From positions 1-64,000 of the forward strand of contig NZ_WBOS01000001.1 of the NCBI RefSeq assembly GCF_008923245.1: DNA of 64,000 bases. The letters run 5' to 3'. This document shows positions 8,527 to 18,055 of this stretch, in pieces. The position numbers were made by a program, and so were the translations under genes. Under the pieces are notes generated by a model. It was not told the origin of the DNA, made no database searches, and saw only the letters and a program-made list of their open reading frames with translations. How positions within the stretch are numbered: the first letter of the stretch is position 1; each line of letters begins with the position of its first letter. The DNA is from Cytobacillus depressus. GTDB lineage: Bacteria; Bacillota; Bacilli; Bacillales; Cytobacillaceae.

Positions 8527-9870
8527 TTAATACGTTACATCAACACCATTACCTGCTTTTTTCGATTTATAATTAGGAAGATATTGGTGACCAATCCAGT
8601 AAAGTACCGCACTGATTGGCATGCTGACCATCCAAGAAATCGGCAAAAAGATAACGCCAATAATTCCACCAATGAAAAGCGAGCCAAGCCCTAACCAATT
8701 ATATTTAATTGTATTTTCATAAAGAGCTACAACATTAAACTTTTGTTTATGGATAAAATAGTAATCCGCAATGAGTATTCCTAACAATGGGCCAAGGAAT
8801 GCAGAATAGAAAGCGATGAAAGTATTAAAGGCAGAGCTTGAAATTAACAGCCAAGGAAAAGTGACGATACTTAAAATTCCCACAATAATGACGGACAGTC
8901 CCCAAGTAATATTGAATGTTTCCATCAATACTAGTGCAGGAGGCTTAATATTAATTGTTAAATTAGTTGTAATTTGAGCAACGATTATAAAAATCATCAT
9001 TGCAACTGCAACAACAGGGTTAGGGATAACTGAAACAAGCGCTTGAACTGGATCCCATATGCCTGTAGCAGCTGCAGATAATACACCTATTCCAAGTATG
9101 ATGATATACATTGGTACTATTCCAACAAAGTGTCCAATTGCATTATAACCTGGTTTATTTTCAAGGAATCTACTTAAGTCTCCATTATTGATTGCAGCCG
9201 TAATTAAGATTCCCACAGATGCTGTAATCGCTGCAAAAAATGGCATCCCCCAGCTACCACTTGTGTTCCACGTATTTGCTATTTTTAGTCCACCCACATT
9301 AATAAGCTGAATTGTTATATAAATTAAGAAGCCAAGTACAACAACGGACAGTATAGAGTCAAACCACTTAATTGTATTCATCCCAAAATAAGCAATATAC
9401 GTTTGGACAACTTGGAAGAAAATAAAATACACCCAAATATTGCCCCATCCCCAAATCGTTTGTGTAACGAAATTCATAGCTGAAGCACCAATCCAAGATC
9501 CAATCCCATACCAAAACACAGCAGGTAAAACCCTTATTAATGAAGCAATCCTCGCCCCGTTATATCCGAATGAAGATCGAGCTTGAACAATGAAAGGAAT
9601 CCCATATTTTATTCCAGGCCTTGAATTAATCACAAACAAAAAACCTAAAAACAAAGCAGAAACAACTGTAACAACCCCTGCTTGAAAAATATTCAACTTC
9701 CCTGCAGGTGGCAAAAACGACTGGCCAACCATAAAAATTTGGATAACTACCATAGATGAAATCCAAAGGGTAATATAGGTTGTTAATCCAAATAATCTAT
9801 TATCATTTGATACTGGATTTAGAGATTCTCTCTTTGAACCTTTTGTAATATCCGTAGCATTCTGTCCCAT
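8527..9870 (-). CDS. NCS1-family permease (hydantoin/purine/allantoin type)
   Basis: This is a membrane transporter of the nucleobase-cation symporter-1 family, which imports uracil, cytosine, allantoin, hydantoins or thiamine. About 12 membrane segments are visible. Family features include ARSSFGYNGARIASLIRVLP near residue 95 and WYGIGSWIGASAMN in segment 3. The ATG at 9868-9870 is preferred because GAGAGG lies nine bases upstream; the frame also has an ATG at 9892-9894 with only a weak site. It lies downstream of the hydantoin racemase but behind a strong terminator (10020-10060), so it may have its own promoter. The substrate cannot be read from sequence; a hydantoin is likely from context. 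Confidence 0.88.
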   Translation of the reverse strand: MGQNATDITKGSKRESLNPVSNDNRLFGLTTYITLWISSMVVIQIFMVGQSFLPPAGKLNIFQAGVVTVVSALFLGFLFVINSRPGIKYGIPFIVQARSSFGYNGARIASLIRVLPAVFWYGIGSWIGASAMNFVTQTIWGWGNIWVYFIFFQVVQTYIAYFGMNTIKWFDSILSVVVLGFLIYITIQLINVGGLKIANTWNTSGSWGMPFFAAITASVGILITAAINNGDLSRFLENKPGYNAIGHFVGIVPMYIIILGIGVLSAAATGIWDPVQALVSVIPNPVVAVAMMIFIIVAQITTNLTINIKPPALVLMETFNITWGLSVIIVGILSIVTFPWLLISSSAFNTFIAFYSAFLGPLLGILIADYYFIHKQKFNVVALYENTIKYNWLGLGSLFIGGIIGVIFLPISWMVSMPISAVLYWIGHQYLPNYKSKKAGNGVDVTY

Positions 9871-9966
9871 AGCTCTCAACCTCTCGTTTTCCATTTTTTT
9901 ATTCTTCTCAAAAAATTTAATAAGTACACCAACATGAGAATTAAGCCAAGGTTATCTGAATCTATC

Positions 9967-9990
9967 AATCTATATCGCAATCTATATCGC
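9967..9990. repeat. 12-bp tandem repeat upstream of the NCS1 gene
   Basis: AATCTATATCGC occurs twice in perfect tandem (9967-9978 and 9979-9990), about 100 nt upstream of the permease start. It may be a protein-binding site; no known regulator motif was recognised. Confidence 0.5.
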
Positions 9991-10019
9991 ATAACAAATG
10001 ATCAGTTGTTCTATTAAAA

Positions 10020-10060
10020 AAGTTAGGCAAATTTATGATAGTTAAAAATTTGCCCAACTT
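10020..10060 (-). terminator. Strong terminator between the racemase and NCS1 genes
   Basis: Fifteen-bp arms (10020-10034 and 10046-10060, one G-T pair) are followed on the minus strand by TTTTTTAATAG. This is a clear intrinsic terminator and may split the hydantoin cluster into two transcripts. Confidence 0.8.
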
Positions 10061-10123
10061 AATGGAAAATCTAACATGAGATTTGTCAAAACTTATTTAG
10101 ATTTTGCTAATTACTTATAACCA

Positions 10124-10873
10124 CTACTTAAATGTAGACTGACTCTTTCCGAACTTCTCCAACGCACCAACAAATGACTTTTTCTCTGGATATTTATAGG
10201 TTTTTAGCTTACTAGTTTTCTTTCCTAAATCGACAATAGATTCCGCAAATTTAACTGCTGCTACTACTCCATCAATAACCGGAACACCCAATTCTTTTTC
10301 AAGATTATTAGCAAATTCGGCCATACCCGCGCAACCTAGCAAGATAGCTTCCGCTTGATCTTCTTCAACCGCTTTTTTTCCCTCTTGTCTTAACATTTCC
10401 ATCCCAGCTTCGGGATCTCTCTCAAAATCTAAAACGCACATCGGAGTCGTCCTAATGTTTAGTACTCGCTTACTTACTCCATAGGAATCAACAAGTTCTT
10501 CTAACATCGTTTTAATTCTTGGTAACACTGTTACAACAGAAAATCTAGCAGCTAGCATAGAAGCTAAATAAACTGAAGCTTCAGCGATACCTACCACTGG
10601 TTTATCTGTGACTTCCCTTGCAGCTTGTAAACCAGGGTCACCCCAGCAAGCTATCACAAATGCATCTACTCCTTCTTCTTCTCCCTTTTTAATTTCTTCA
10701 AGTACCCCAGGAATACATAAATACTCATCATAATAAGATTCAATGGAGGCTGGACCCATTTGAGGACTCACTGCTACTATTTGTGTATCTGGTCGAGCAA
10801 CAGACTTTGCAGCATTTTCAATACCTTTCGTCATTTCCCACATTGTATTCGGATTAATCACTTTAATTTTCAT
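10124..10873 (-). CDS. Asp/Glu/hydantoin racemase family protein
   Basis: Members of this family invert the 5-position of hydantoins (or amino-acid chirality) by a two-base mechanism using paired cysteines. The two expected cysteines are present: C76 in IACWGDPG and C181 in LLGCAGM. The N-terminal IKVINPNTMWEMT is the typical phosphate-loop-like start of hydantoin racemases. At 249 residues it is full length. It lies between two NCS1 permeases and downstream of hyuAB and a carbamoylase, so racemising 5-substituted hydantoins for complete conversion is the most natural role. The ATG has a GGGGGA site upstream. Confidence 0.88.
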   Translation of the reverse strand: MKIKVINPNTMWEMTKGIENAAKSVARPDTQIVAVSPQMGPASIESYYDEYLCIPGVLEEIKKGEEEGVDAFVIACWGDPGLQAAREVTDKPVVGIAEASVYLASMLAARFSVVTVLPRIKTMLEELVDSYGVSKRVLNIRTTPMCVLDFERDPEAGMEMLRQEGKKAVEEDQAEAILLGCAGMAEFANNLEKELGVPVIDGVVAAVKFAESIVDLGKKTSKLKTYKYPEKKSFVGALEKFGKSQSTFK

Positions 10874-10951
10874 ACTGTTATTCCCCCGTAAAAAACTTAT
10901 TTAAATATCTTAGTCGCTACAGAGTTTTTCCTTCCCCCGATAAATAGCTTT

Positions 10952-12370
10952 TTATGCCTCGTTCTTAGCCTCTTGATGATCCACTTTAAAGTTTGAATTC
11001 GTAATTTCTGGCTGGTCGTAGACTTTGCAAATCCAATATTTCATCAATGTATAGTACAATACTGTTGCAATTAACAAAGCAGAAATAAATCCGTAATCAG
11101 GAAACAGTAGAACGGATAGACCAGCCGGAATATAAGCAATAATTGCAGCAGGATTCACATTATACCAATATTTATATTGTCCACCGGCTTTATAAAGTTC
11201 ATCGACATTGACCTTACGTTTTCTAAGAAAGTAATAGTCTGTGAACATAATTCCAACGATAGGTGCTAAAGTTGCAGTAATGACCATTAGTATTTGAGGA
11301 ACATAGTCTGCATAATTCCATGGTTGGAGAAGTAATCCTAAAACACCTGCAATAATCGAACCCGTTACAAATGTTATTTTTCGCGGGAAAAAGTTAACGA
11401 TAATATATCCAGGTGGTAGTAAATTGGCACTTATATTAGTAGACCACTGTGCTAGGATTACGAAGGCTAAACATACGATTAACAACCAAGGATTATCCTG
11501 TCCCATTGTCTGAACCATCACATCAATTGGATTCCAGTTTCCGGTTGCAACACCACTGGTTAGACCGATAACCGTAAACAATAACATAGATCCAACAAGA
11601 CCGAATGTATGCCCAATAAAGCTCCCCTTATTCTCTTTCCACCAAGTAGGTTTATTTTTATCCTTGTTGGTTTTTAAAAAACGAGTGAAATCCGGAGCAT
11701 TTAGTGCCATCGTAATATAAGTACCCATCATGACTACGACTGCAAATCCCATGGATATTCCACCTTCACCACTTTTAGCAAAAATTTCACTAAACGTTAA
11801 ATCATGTTGATTCATGATGAGAACCTGTAATAGAACACCAATAATTAAAATGCTAGGGGATGCTAACCATTCAAATTTTGTTATAGCTTCTATCCCCATG
11901 GCAGTATTAATAATTTGTACGCCTCCGAACACAATAATTAACATCATAAGGTTTGAATACCCAGTTAGCATTTCCATAATCACATTCAGTGCATAAGCTC
12001 CCATCCATGTTTGGAATCCAAACCAAAAAATAGCGGGAATTGCTCGAATCACTGCAGGTATGTGTGCTCCAAGGTAACCGAAACAGGCCCTGATATAAAC
12101 CGCATACGGAATACCATATTTGATGCCTATATCACCAAGCAATGTTAAAAGAAGAGCAACAACGAGATTACCAAGTATACAGGCAACAATAATTTGTGTC
12201 GGTGATAAGGCAGGGTATAGCTGTGCTGCTGCAATGAAAGTGACAAGTTGTACAGCAATCCCAATCCATAAAACTAGAAAGCCCAATGTAGAAATATTTC
12301 TTTGATTGTCTGTCGTAGGCATGATATCCTTACCAGTTAAACTAATTCCTTTTTCTGAATCATGATTCAT
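10952..12370 (-). CDS. NCS1-family permease, second paralogue
   Basis: This 472-residue NCS1 transporter has about 12 membrane segments and the conserved [20 protein letters not shown] loop, plus the family's 'NxxDFTRF' segment ([12 protein letters not shown] near residue 230). It resembles the permease at 28626-30098 more than that at 8527-9870, notably in the C-terminal [11 protein letters not shown] stretch. The ATG has an AAGGAG site well placed. It sits between the carbamoylase and the racemase and so probably imports the hydantoin or ureide used by the cluster. Confidence 0.9.
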   Translation of the reverse strand: MNHDSEKGISLTGKDIMPTTDNQRNISTLGFLVLWIGIAVQLVTFIAAAQLYPALSPTQIIVACILGNLVVALLLTLLGDIGIKYGIPYAVYIRACFGYLGAHIPAVIRAIPAIFWFGFQTWMGAYALNVIMEMLTGYSNLMMLIIVFGGVQIINTAMGIEAITKFEWLASPSILIIGVLLQVLIMNQHDLTFSEIFAKSGEGGISMGFAVVVMMGTYITMALNAPDFTRFLKTNKDKNKPTWWKENKGSFIGHTFGLVGSMLLFTVIGLTSGVATGNWNPIDVMVQTMGQDNPWLLIVCLAFVILAQWSTNISANLLPPGYIIVNFFPRKITFVTGSIIAGVLGLLLQPWNYADYVPQILMVITATLAPIVGIMFTDYYFLRKRKVNVDELYKAGGQYKYWYNVNPAAIIAYIPAGLSVLLFPDYGFISALLIATVLYYTLMKYWICKVYDQPEITNSNFKVDHQEAKNEA

Positions 12371-12579
12371 AGATCCTATCTCCTTTTCATTTCATTTTTT
12401 TACTTAGAAGAAAGTTTTCAGCATCATCTGGTAAGTATTATTTGGATGAGTTTTTTTGCAGTAGATTCTCCGACAGAATTATTATGCCTAATGGTAATCT
12501 CTGAAAATTTTTAATTTTTAGAATATATAAGTCGGAAAATGCCAGTTACATGGCAGCCATTTCTGACCGCCATACATTT
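12371..12579. other. Gap within the hydantoin cluster
   Basis: This 209-nt space between the carbamoylase and the NCS1 gene contains a small TGCCA/TGGCA hairpin (about 12545-12561) followed by TTTTCC on the minus strand. It might be a weak terminator. No sigma-54 type sequence was found here. Confidence 0.35.
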
Positions 12580-13827
12580 CTAAACAAACTTTAACACAGC
12601 TTCCAACAGCAACTCCGTCCCAAGTGTAATATCTTTTTGTTCAGCTTTTTCATTCGGTTGGTGGCTGATGCCTTTTTCACATCTTACAAAAATCATTCCG
12701 ATGTCCGTAATTTCTGACATCAGCATCGCATCATGCCCGGCTCCGCTAATCATAATTGGGGCAGTAATCCCTTTATCCTTACTAATCTCACGTAATGAGG
12801 AGACTATATTCTCCGAACACGCTATCGGATCTACATCTAAGTGTTTTTCGATTCTATATGTCAATCCTCTTTTTTCACACACATTTTGTACTTTGTTTAC
12901 TATTTTTCCATATACATTGCTTCGTCGTTGTAAATCGATATCTCTTAAATCAAGTGAAAATTCAACAGAGCTTGGTATAACATTACTTCCACCTGGGAAT
13001 GCCTGAATGATTCCAACAGTCCCCACAGTCTTTTTTTCGGGTTCTTGTTTACAGAGCCTTTCTATTTCAGAAATAACTTCAGCTGCTCCCATTAATGGAT
13101 CATGACGTAAATTCATCGGGACAGTTCCAGCATGACCTGCCTCACCAGAAAGAAAAATGCTATACCAGGAAGGACCTGCAATTCCTTCTACAATACCTAT
13201 CGCATGGCCATTTGTTTCTAAGATTGGTCCTTGTTCAATATGCATCTCCAAAAATAGTTTTATATCTTTATCTGTTCGAATGGACTCTTTGATTCGATCT
13301 GGATCTACTCCAAAACCAAATGATTTTAATGCCTCATATCGACTAATCCCATTTTCATCTTTTTTTAACAAATCTCTTTCATTTATTTTGCCAACCATCC
13401 CTCTACTCCCAAAAAGTCCATCGTTAAAGCGGGAGCCTTCCTCTTCACAAAAGGCAACTACTTCTAAAGGATGTTGATGAACAATTTGAGCAGATGTAAT
13501 AGCCTGCACAACTTCAATCCCTGCAATGACACCTATAATGCCATCAAAGCGTCCCCCATTTCGCACAGAATCTATATGAGAACCAATCATCACGGCAGGA
13601 AGGCCAGGATTCTCTCCTTCTTTCCTACCAATTAAATTACCGAAATGATCATGTGAAACACTTAGCCCTGCTTCTTCCATCCACTGCGAGACTAAAAAGT
13701 GAGCTTCTTTATCTTCTTTACTTAAAGCTAAGCGATGTACACCATTTTGATTATTTTTCCCGATTTCTCCTAGGCGCAGAATACGAGAAAAAATTCTATC
13801 GCCATTAATCTTGCAAATTGTTTGCAT
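12580..13827 (-). CDS. hyuC: M20 zinc-dependent N-carbamoyl-amino-acid hydrolase (HyuC/AllC-like)
   Basis: These enzymes hydrolyse N-carbamoyl amino acids, ureidopropionate or allantoate to the amino compound, CO2 and ammonia. Two-metal M20 motifs are present: GSHIDSVRNGGRFDG (H84, D95), FCEEEGSRF (E129/E130) and LEMHIEQGPILE. The C-terminal MISGAGHDAMLM and CEKGISHQPNE segments hold further conserved histidines. The ATG at 13825-13827 follows a perfect AAAGGAGG; the frame opens eight codons earlier but without a signal. Lying right after hyuA-hyuB, it should process the carbamoyl product released by ring opening. Length (415 residues) is typical. Confidence 0.9.
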   Translation of the reverse strand: MQTICKINGDRIFSRILRLGEIGKNNQNGVHRLALSKEDKEAHFLVSQWMEEAGLSVSHDHFGNLIGRKEGENPGLPAVMIGSHIDSVRNGGRFDGIIGVIAGIEVVQAITSAQIVHQHPLEVVAFCEEEGSRFNDGLFGSRGMVGKINERDLLKKDENGISRYEALKSFGFGVDPDRIKESIRTDKDIKLFLEMHIEQGPILETNGHAIGIVEGIAGPSWYSIFLSGEAGHAGTVPMNLRHDPLMGAAEVISEIERLCKQEPEKKTVGTVGIIQAFPGGSNVIPSSVEFSLDLRDIDLQRRSNVYGKIVNKVQNVCEKRGLTYRIEKHLDVDPIACSENIVSSLREISKDKGITAPIMISGAGHDAMLMSEITDIGMIFVRCEKGISHQPNEKAEQKDITLGTELLLEAVLKFV

Positions 13828-13887
13828 GTCATCCTCCTTTAGTAATAACAATACTTCTTAAACAACACATAGAAGTATGAAATCTCG

Positions 13888-15663
13888 TTATTCACTTTTT
13901 CTTCTTTCATATGTTTGCTCGTAATCGACTTCTCCTTTATCTGTAATAACAACCCCATAATCCTTTAAAGCATTTTCTTTTAAAATAAATCCATCTAAAT
14001 AGTCGCCATGCACTTTTTCCGGGTCTCTTTCAAAAGGATTTCCATATCCACCGCCACCTGGTCCAGCTAATTGAATGGTATCTCCCGTTTTCACGGTTCT
14101 GTTTGGAAGTTTGGATGGAAGTTGAACAAGTTCACCATTTCCTTTTTCGCGAATGCGAAGACTTCCTGTTGAACCAGAATATCCACCGTCAAAGCCCCAA
14201 GGAGCATATTTGTGCCCATCTGCTTCCACTGAAAAACTTCCTTCATTTAAGAATGTAATTTCTTTAACAGAACCAATTCCCCCGCGCCACTTACCTGGTG
14301 CACATTCATGATCTTTTAGCTCATAGCGGTTTACTCTTAGTGGATAATGTGACTCAATGTCCTCGATTGGATTATTTCTGGTATTGGCGTACAACGTATC
14401 CACAGCATCCATACCATCTTTTCCATAACGCCCGCCGTAACTTCCCTCCATAATGTCCATATATACCCAATAGTTATCATCCTTTTTACCACTAAATGCA
14501 ACCACTTGTAGATTTCCAACACCTGCACTAATCTGATGAGGAACTACTTGTGCCAATGATTTCATTAGGGTATCTGCTACAATATTTCCAGAGCAGAAAC
14601 GAGCAATCGAAGGTGCTGGAAAGATAGGATTACATAATGTCCCTTTTGGCGCTATGATTTTAATCGGACGAATCAGTCCGGAGTTTTGCGGGAAATTTCC
14701 ATATATAGTTGAATCTAATAAAATTGAACGTAACGTTAAATAAATCGCAATATCAACTGTTCCGAGTAAGGGCATATTTATTGGTCTATCACTCACTTGC
14801 GGGGAAGTGCCCGTTAAGTCGACGGTAATATCACTTCCACTGACTTTAACTGTTACTCTAATTTTCAAATCTTTTTTTGCTGGATCGTTACTATCTAAGT
14901 AACCATCTAAATTACCTTCTGCTGCGTACTCTCCATCTGGAAGCTTTTTTATCGCGTCTCTCATCATTTTTTCTGAGTAATTCATTAGTTCTTCACTTGC
15001 TGCTTCAACAGTTTCTAATCCAAACTTTTCAATAATCTCGATATATCTTTGAACACCGATTTTAGCAGCTGCAATTTGTGCTTCCATGTCACCTACAACC
15101 AATTTGGGTGCACGGATATTATCTTTCAACAAATCCCATATATAACGATTTTTAACTCCTTTTTCATATACTTTTATCGCTTTAAATTGCAGACCTTCTG
15201 CATAGGCATCAACAGCGTCAACGATTCCACAGCTTCCTGGTGTAGAAGAGCCAATATCTAAATGGTGGGCAGTTGTAACTGAAAATCCTATCAGCTCATC
15301 ATGATAAAATACAGGGATACAAAAGCCTACATCCGGTCCATGGGACGCACCATGATAAGGAGAATTATGCATTATCACATCTCCAGAATTAAATGTATCA
15401 CCACGTTCTTCCATGATTTGACGTATCCCTTGGACGTATCCTGGAATTGGGCCGGATTGTAGCGGAGTACTGTGCGAAGACTCACATAACTGTTGGCCTT
15501 TCAGATCAACAAGTGCACAGCCAAAATCTTCTGATTCTCTGATTATGCTCGAATATGCCATTCTCGCAAGCTTATGCCCCATTTCAACTGCAACATTTTC
15601 TAATGCACCAAGAACTACTTGAACAGTAATAGGATCGATTTTTTTACTTTTGATTTGTGTCAT
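13888..15663 (-). CDS. hyuB: Hydantoinase B/oxoprolinase subunit
   Basis: HyuB is the partner of HyuA in ATP-dependent hydantoinases, N-methylhydantoinase and acetone-carboxylase-like enzymes. The 591-residue length fits. Conserved segments include GDVIMHNSPYHGASHGPDVG, TAHHLDIGSSTPGSCG, which carry probable metal ligands, and the C-terminal GPGGGGYGNPFERDPE. It starts three bases after hyuA ends and is surely cotranscribed. With HyuA it forms the ring-opening enzyme that consumes ATP. Which hydantoin, lactam or related ring is attacked cannot be told from sequence. Confidence 0.93.
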   Translation of the reverse strand: MTQIKSKKIDPITVQVVLGALENVAVEMGHKLARMAYSSIIRESEDFGCALVDLKGQQLCESSHSTPLQSGPIPGYVQGIRQIMEERGDTFNSGDVIMHNSPYHGASHGPDVGFCIPVFYHDELIGFSVTTAHHLDIGSSTPGSCGIVDAVDAYAEGLQFKAIKVYEKGVKNRYIWDLLKDNIRAPKLVVGDMEAQIAAAKIGVQRYIEIIEKFGLETVEAASEELMNYSEKMMRDAIKKLPDGEYAAEGNLDGYLDSNDPAKKDLKIRVTVKVSGSDITVDLTGTSPQVSDRPINMPLLGTVDIAIYLTLRSILLDSTIYGNFPQNSGLIRPIKIIAPKGTLCNPIFPAPSIARFCSGNIVADTLMKSLAQVVPHQISAGVGNLQVVAFSGKKDDNYWVYMDIMEGSYGGRYGKDGMDAVDTLYANTRNNPIEDIESHYPLRVNRYELKDHECAPGKWRGGIGSVKEITFLNEGSFSVEADGHKYAPWGFDGGYSGSTGSLRIREKGNGELVQLPSKLPNRTVKTGDTIQLAGPGGGGYGNPFERDPEKVHGDYLDGFILKENALKDYGVVITDKGEVDYEQTYERRKSE

Positions 15664-15666
15664 AAA

Positions 15667-17739
15667 CTATACACCTACCTTTATAATCATATTTCCGTAT
15701 TCCTCGATATAAGCTGAACAGTTCGGCGGAATGACAGTGGTTGTATCTTTTTGAAGCACAATACAAGGACCTTGGAAGTCTACACCTACTGGAATTCTTT
15801 CCCTTTGGTAAAACTTCGTCTCCACTTTTTCAAGATTACCGTCAACGTTAAAAATCGTTTCACCTATTTTTAGCATTGCATCTTTAAGTTGATGGTCATG
15901 ATAGATAGCCTGTTTTTCAATTTTCGGCATATATCCGGTACCTGTTACACGAATATTTACAATTTCAATCGGGCTATCAAGGAAGTTATGACCATATTCA
16001 GATTTATGACTTTCATGGAAATTATTAAATACTTCTATAATTGTTACTTCATCTAGCACACCACTTGGCAAATCAACCCGTAATTCATATCCTTGACCAG
16101 CGTATCGACAATCAGCGCTACGTATCACTTGAATATCTTTCTCCGCAATACCGTCCGCTTTCAATTGTGTAACCAATTGTGTTTCTAAACCGTCAAAATC
16201 ATCATTTAAACTAAAGAAATTCATATTTGTACTCAACATAAATTCTGTTTTAATAACGTCGTATTTTAGATCAGTAGTCAATAATCCTGTAGCTGAGTTA
16301 ATACCTGGATATAGTGGGATTATAACCTCTGGAATATTTAAGAGTTTTGCAACTTCTACAGCATGGAGTGGACCTGCTCCCCCAAATGCCACTAATGAAA
16401 ATTCTCTCGGATCTTCTCCTTTTTGAATGGTTTTTTCTCGTATTGCATTCGCCATATTGTTATTCATAATTTGCAAGATTCCTTCTGCTGTTTTTTCTCT
16501 GCTTAACTCCAGTTTTCCGGCTAGTTCATCTATTACTTTATAGGCCTCATTCGAATAAATTTTCATTTCTCCACCAAGGAAGTTATGCTCATCTATTCTT
16601 CCGAGTACAACGTTTGCATCGCTTACTGTCGGCTTTAACCCTCCGTGTCCATAGCAAGCTGGTCCTGGATGTGATCCTGCACTTCTTGGTCCTACCTTAA
16701 ATGCACCACCCTCATCTATATTAGCAATGCTGCCACCTCCTGCTCCAATTGTATGAATATCAATCATTGGAACCATAACAGGATAACCTGCAATCCATGT
16801 GTCACGTGCAGTGGATTCACTATAGCCGTTATCAGTGATAATACCAATGTCAGCACTAGTGCCACCGACATCAAAAGTGATTAGTTTTTTGCGATTTGTT
16901 AACTCTCCTGCCCAAGCACCTCCGAGGATACCCGCAGCTGGCCCTGATAATAATGTATTTACCGGTTTTTCAGAAACTGTTTTAGGAGTCGCCACTCCAC
17001 CGTTTGAACACATAATATGAAGCTCAGCAGAGACACCTGAATCCTTTAATCGCTCCTCTAAATTTTGAATATAATTTTTTACTTTCGGTCCAACAAATCC
17101 ATTAATAGATGCTGTTGTGAAACGCTCAAATTCTCTAAATTGCGGGGAAACCTCAGAAGAGACAGTGATAAAAGCCTCCGGATATTCTTCCTGAATGATC
17201 TCTTTGACCCTTTGTTCATGCCCCGGATTAATATAGGAAAATAAGAAATTAACAATAATAGATTCAACGCCCTTTTCTTTAAGCGTCAAAACAGCTTTAC
17301 GTACTTGATCTTCCTGTAAAGGAAGGATAACCTGGTCTTTAACTGGACCCATTCTTTCTGCCACTGCAATACGGTCTCTACGCTGAACTAAAGGTCTATC
17401 TTGCCATGGGATATCCTGCATAATAGAGTAGTTCTGTGGCCGTTGATGTCTTCCAATATGGATAATATCTCTATATCCTTCTGTCGTTAACATCCCGGTT
17501 TTTGCACCTTTATACTCTAGAATCGCATTTGTTGCAATCGTTGTTCCATGAAAAACGTGATCAATTTGTGATTTGTCAATATTTTGACGCTCACAAAGTT
17601 CTACTATTCCTTGTACAACTCCCGTAGAAGGATCATCCATTGTAGTGGGAATTTTATGAATGGCTGTAATCCTTTGTTCCGTATCGTTATATATTACGTC
17701 TGTAAAAGTTCCACCGACGTCTACTCCAAATAATTTCAT
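15667..17739 (-). CDS. hyuA: Hydantoinase A/oxoprolinase ATPase subunit
   Basis: HyuA is the ATP-binding subunit that activates the amide of the ring substrate, using an actin/hexokinase-like fold. The N-terminus [15 protein letters not shown] is the phosphate-binding loop, and [13 protein letters not shown] near residue 290 is the second one. [20 protein letters not shown] and [14 protein letters not shown] follow, as in the family. It is full length at 690 residues. A GGGAGG site precedes the ATG. It is the first gene of the cluster, with a clear sigma-54 promoter at 17777-17793. Confidence 0.94.
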   Translation of the reverse strand: MKLFGVDVGGTFTDVIYNDTEQRITAIHKIPTTMDDPSTGVVQGIVELCERQNIDKSQIDHVFHGTTIATNAILEYKGAKTGMLTTEGYRDIIHIGRHQRPQNYSIMQDIPWQDRPLVQRRDRIAVAERMGPVKDQVILPLQEDQVRKAVLTLKEKGVESIIVNFLFSYINPGHEQRVKEIIQEEYPEAFITVSSEVSPQFREFERFTTASINGFVGPKVKNYIQNLEERLKDSGVSAELHIMCSNGGVATPKTVSEKPVNTLLSGPAAGILGGAWAGELTNRKKLITFDVGGTSADIGIITDNGYSESTARDTWIAGYPVMVPMIDIHTIGAGGGSIANIDEGGAFKVGPRSAGSHPGPACYGHGGLKPTVSDANVVLGRIDEHNFLGGEMKIYSNEAYKVIDELAGKLELSREKTAEGILQIMNNNMANAIREKTIQKGEDPREFSLVAFGGAGPLHAVEVAKLLNIPEVIIPLYPGINSATGLLTTDLKYDVIKTEFMLSTNMNFFSLNDDFDGLETQLVTQLKADGIAEKDIQVIRSADCRYAGQGYELRVDLPSGVLDEVTIIEVFNNFHESHKSEYGHNFLDSPIEIVNIRVTGTGYMPKIEKQAIYHDHQLKDAMLKIGETIFNVDGNLEKVETKFYQRERIPVGVDFQGPCIVLQKDTTTVIPPNCSAYIEEYGNMIIKVGV

Positions 17740-17776
17740 ATTGCAGTGCCTCCCTTAATGTAATACTTTTTATTGA

Positions 17777-17793
17777 TGCAAGTACCATGCCAA
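17777..17793 (-). promoter_or_regulatory. Sigma-54 (-24/-12) promoter of hyuA
   Basis: On the minus strand TTGGCATGGTACTTGCA has the conserved GG and GC dinucleotides exactly 12 bases apart, matching TGGCAc-N5-TTGCa almost perfectly. Transcription would start about 25-30 nt upstream of the hyuA ATG. The enhancer-binding protein gene at 18056-19750 supplies the needed activator. Confidence 0.88.
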
Positions 17794-18055
17794 CTCGAAA
17801 AATTAATACTCATTTTAGCGAAACTTTGCAATTATAAAGCACAGACTTCAATAACAAATGCTGATAATATCAACTAGTCAGCCCAAGAGATGACTGGCAA
17901 AATTAGGTTAGGCAAAATCTTTAATAATATCTCTTTCACTTTTCGTATGCGATTTTCTCACATGCATTTTGATACCAAATTGCATTACTGCAATTTATTA
18001 AGAGTCATATATTCAAAAAAATGACTCACATTGCACATAAAAGCAAATTGCAAAG
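17794..18055. promoter_or_regulatory. Regulatory region with TTGCA-rich palindromes (candidate enhancer)
   Basis: This gap between hyuA and its activator gene holds a perfect AAATTGCA-TTAC-TGCAATTT palindrome (17977-17996). A second inverted repeat, TTGCAAAGTT/AACTTTGCAA (18048-18057 and 18072-18081), overlaps the 3' end of the activator gene, and a related CTTTGCAATTATAAAG occurs near 17824-17839. The palindromes lie about 200-300 bp from the -12 box, a normal distance for a sigma-54 upstream activating sequence. An AGTCA-N10-TGACT repeat near 17879-17896 is also present. Confidence 0.5.

Noticed and set aside
12371..12579. Sigma-54 promoter before the NCS1 gene at 12370
   Set aside because: TGGCA is present on the minus strand but there is no GC dinucleotide 12 bases downstream.
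16835..17020. Open frame opposite hyuA
   Set aside because: It is the antisense shadow of a strongly conserved coding region and has no ribosome site. The same applies to most other short opposite-strand frames.
17870..17900. A third LutR-like operator near hyuA (AGTCA-N10-TGACT)
   Set aside because: The GTCATC-N-GATGAC core is absent and the spacing differs from the two lut sites; similarity is limited to the outer bases.
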